Part shown: one piece after another, positions 21,632 to 22,182 of the stretch
How positions within the stretch are numbered: position 1 is the first letter of the stretch
Layout: the number at the start of each line of letters is the position of its first letter
Assembly: GCA_002310155.1 (NCBI GenBank)
Contig: DBYF01000130.1
Coordinates: forward strand, 1 to 22,182
Length of the DNA: 22,182 nt
Direction of reading: 5' to 3'
Source of the DNA: Mageeibacillus sp. UBA1193
Lineage (GTDB): Bacteria; Bacillota; Clostridia; Saccharofermentanales; Saccharofermentanaceae
Notes under the pieces: generated by a model
What the model saw: only the letters and a program-made list of their open reading frames with translations
What the model was told of the DNA's origin: nothing
The model's database searches: none
Program-made: the position numbers and the translations under genes

Positions 21632-22174
21632 ATGAATGTTTATGATTTCACAGTAAAAGACAGATCCGGAAAAGACGTATCCCTCTCTGAGTATAAGGGT
21701 AAAGTACTTCTCATCGTAAATACCGCGACAGGTTGCGGATTTACTCCCCACTACGAGCCGCTCGAGGCGATGTATAAAGAGTACAAGGATCAGGGATTTG
21801 AGATACTCGACTTCCCCTGCAACCAGTTCGCCAACCAGGCTCCGGGAAGCGATGATGAGATCCATCAGTTCTGCACATTAAAGTTCGGAACCGAGTTCCC
21901 TCAGTTTGCCAAGATCGACGTTAACGGTGAAACAGCTGATCCGCTCTTTGCTTACCTTGCGACCGAGAAACCTTTCGTTTCTTTCGGAAAAGGCCTCAAG
22001 AGCGCAGCGCTCAAGAAGTTCTCGGACATGAATAATAAGACATACGGCGATAAGGCTTACATCAAGTGGAACTTCACCAAGTTCCTGATCGGAAGAGATG
22101 GAAACATCGTCGAGAGATTCGAGCCGACCACCGATATGGATGTCGTTAAGGGTGCGGTTCTGTCTCAGCTGTAA
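21632..22174 (+). CDS. glutathione peroxidase-family thiol peroxidase
   Basis: A 180-residue peroxidase of the thioredoxin fold that reduces hydrogen peroxide and organic or lipid hydroperoxides. The peroxidatic cysteine is in NTATGCGFT (Cys35). The second active-site motif FPCNQFANQ (Cys63, Gln65) and the third, KWNFTKFLI, are present. It has a Cys rather than selenocysteine active site, and the non-selenium bacterial members usually use thioredoxin. Cys81 is a candidate resolving residue. Start ATG 21632 has AAAAGGAG at 8 nt; an upstream TTG is not preferred. It is co-transcribed with the OhrR-like regulator, taking the place usually held by Ohr. Confidence 0.92.
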   Translation: MNVYDFTVKDRSGKDVSLSEYKGKVLLIVNTATGCGFTPHYEPLEAMYKEYKDQGFEILDFPCNQFANQAPGSDDEIHQFCTLKFGTEFPQFAKIDVNGETADPLFAYLATEKPFVSFGKGLKSAALKKFSDMNNKTYGDKAYIKWNFTKFLIGRDGNIVERFEPTTDMDVVKGAVLSQL

Positions 22175-22182
22175 CTTCCTCT

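Noticed and set aside
1..22182. CRISPR arrays, tRNA genes, insertion sequences, prophage or attachment sites
   Set aside because: No regularly spaced repeats, cloverleaf sequences, transposase frames or long terminal inverted repeats were seen on either strand.

Overview
The window looks like the chromosome of an anaerobic Firmicute of the class Clostridia. The signs are strong AGGAGG-type ribosome sites, an EpsC-type serine acetyltransferase, PatB, DUF4418, DUF3793 and MptD-type ECF genes, and sigma-A-like promoters. Nothing points to a phage, plasmid, CRISPR array or insertion sequence, and I saw no tRNA or rRNA. Genus cannot be told from this.

Positions 1 to about 11,500 are a sulfur and cysteine region, all transcribed leftwards. 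In order of transcription: a LysR regulator (10569-11480); the operon mccB/metB-like PLP enzyme, patB, serine acetyltransferase, second LysR (10392 to 6077); an SsuABC-type uptake system (5859 to 3015); DUF4418, an FtsX-type permease and its ATPase (2969 to 684); then cysK, cut by the window edge. Three promoters (before mccB, ssuA and cysK) share one geometry: a 16-bp TTATC-N6-GATAA-like palindrome, 11 bp, a weak -35, 17 bp, a -10. This reads as one LysR-activated regulon. The cysK leader also encodes a 26-residue Met-Cys-Cys repeat peptide followed by competing antiterminator and terminator hairpins, a classical attenuator apparently sensing cysteine supply. The ssu leader has a terminator/antiterminator pair but no leader peptide.

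Positions 11,591 to 19,514, also leftwards, hold a metal-acquisition cassette: phosphoglycerate mutase, a SAM methyltransferase, two YbtPQ/IrtAB-type ABC half-transporters, and a complete ECF transporter (S, T and fused double ATPase). The order matches the streptococcal siaDEFGH heme/iron genes as I recall them. Positions 19,516-19,937 form a divergent control region with two strong sigma-A promoters and three GTTAG-N6-CTAAC palindromes. A fourth lies before the first half-transporter. These resemble sites of DtxR/IdeR-type metal regulators. Rightwards follow DUF3793 and a flavodoxin, which fit an iron-limitation response.

Positions 21,101 to 22,174 hold an OhrR-like peroxide sensor and a glutathione peroxidase behind a perfect sigma-A promoter with a nested inverted repeat. 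Across the whole window the 9-mer AGTGCTTTT recurs 13 times, in genes and between them, which is far above chance.
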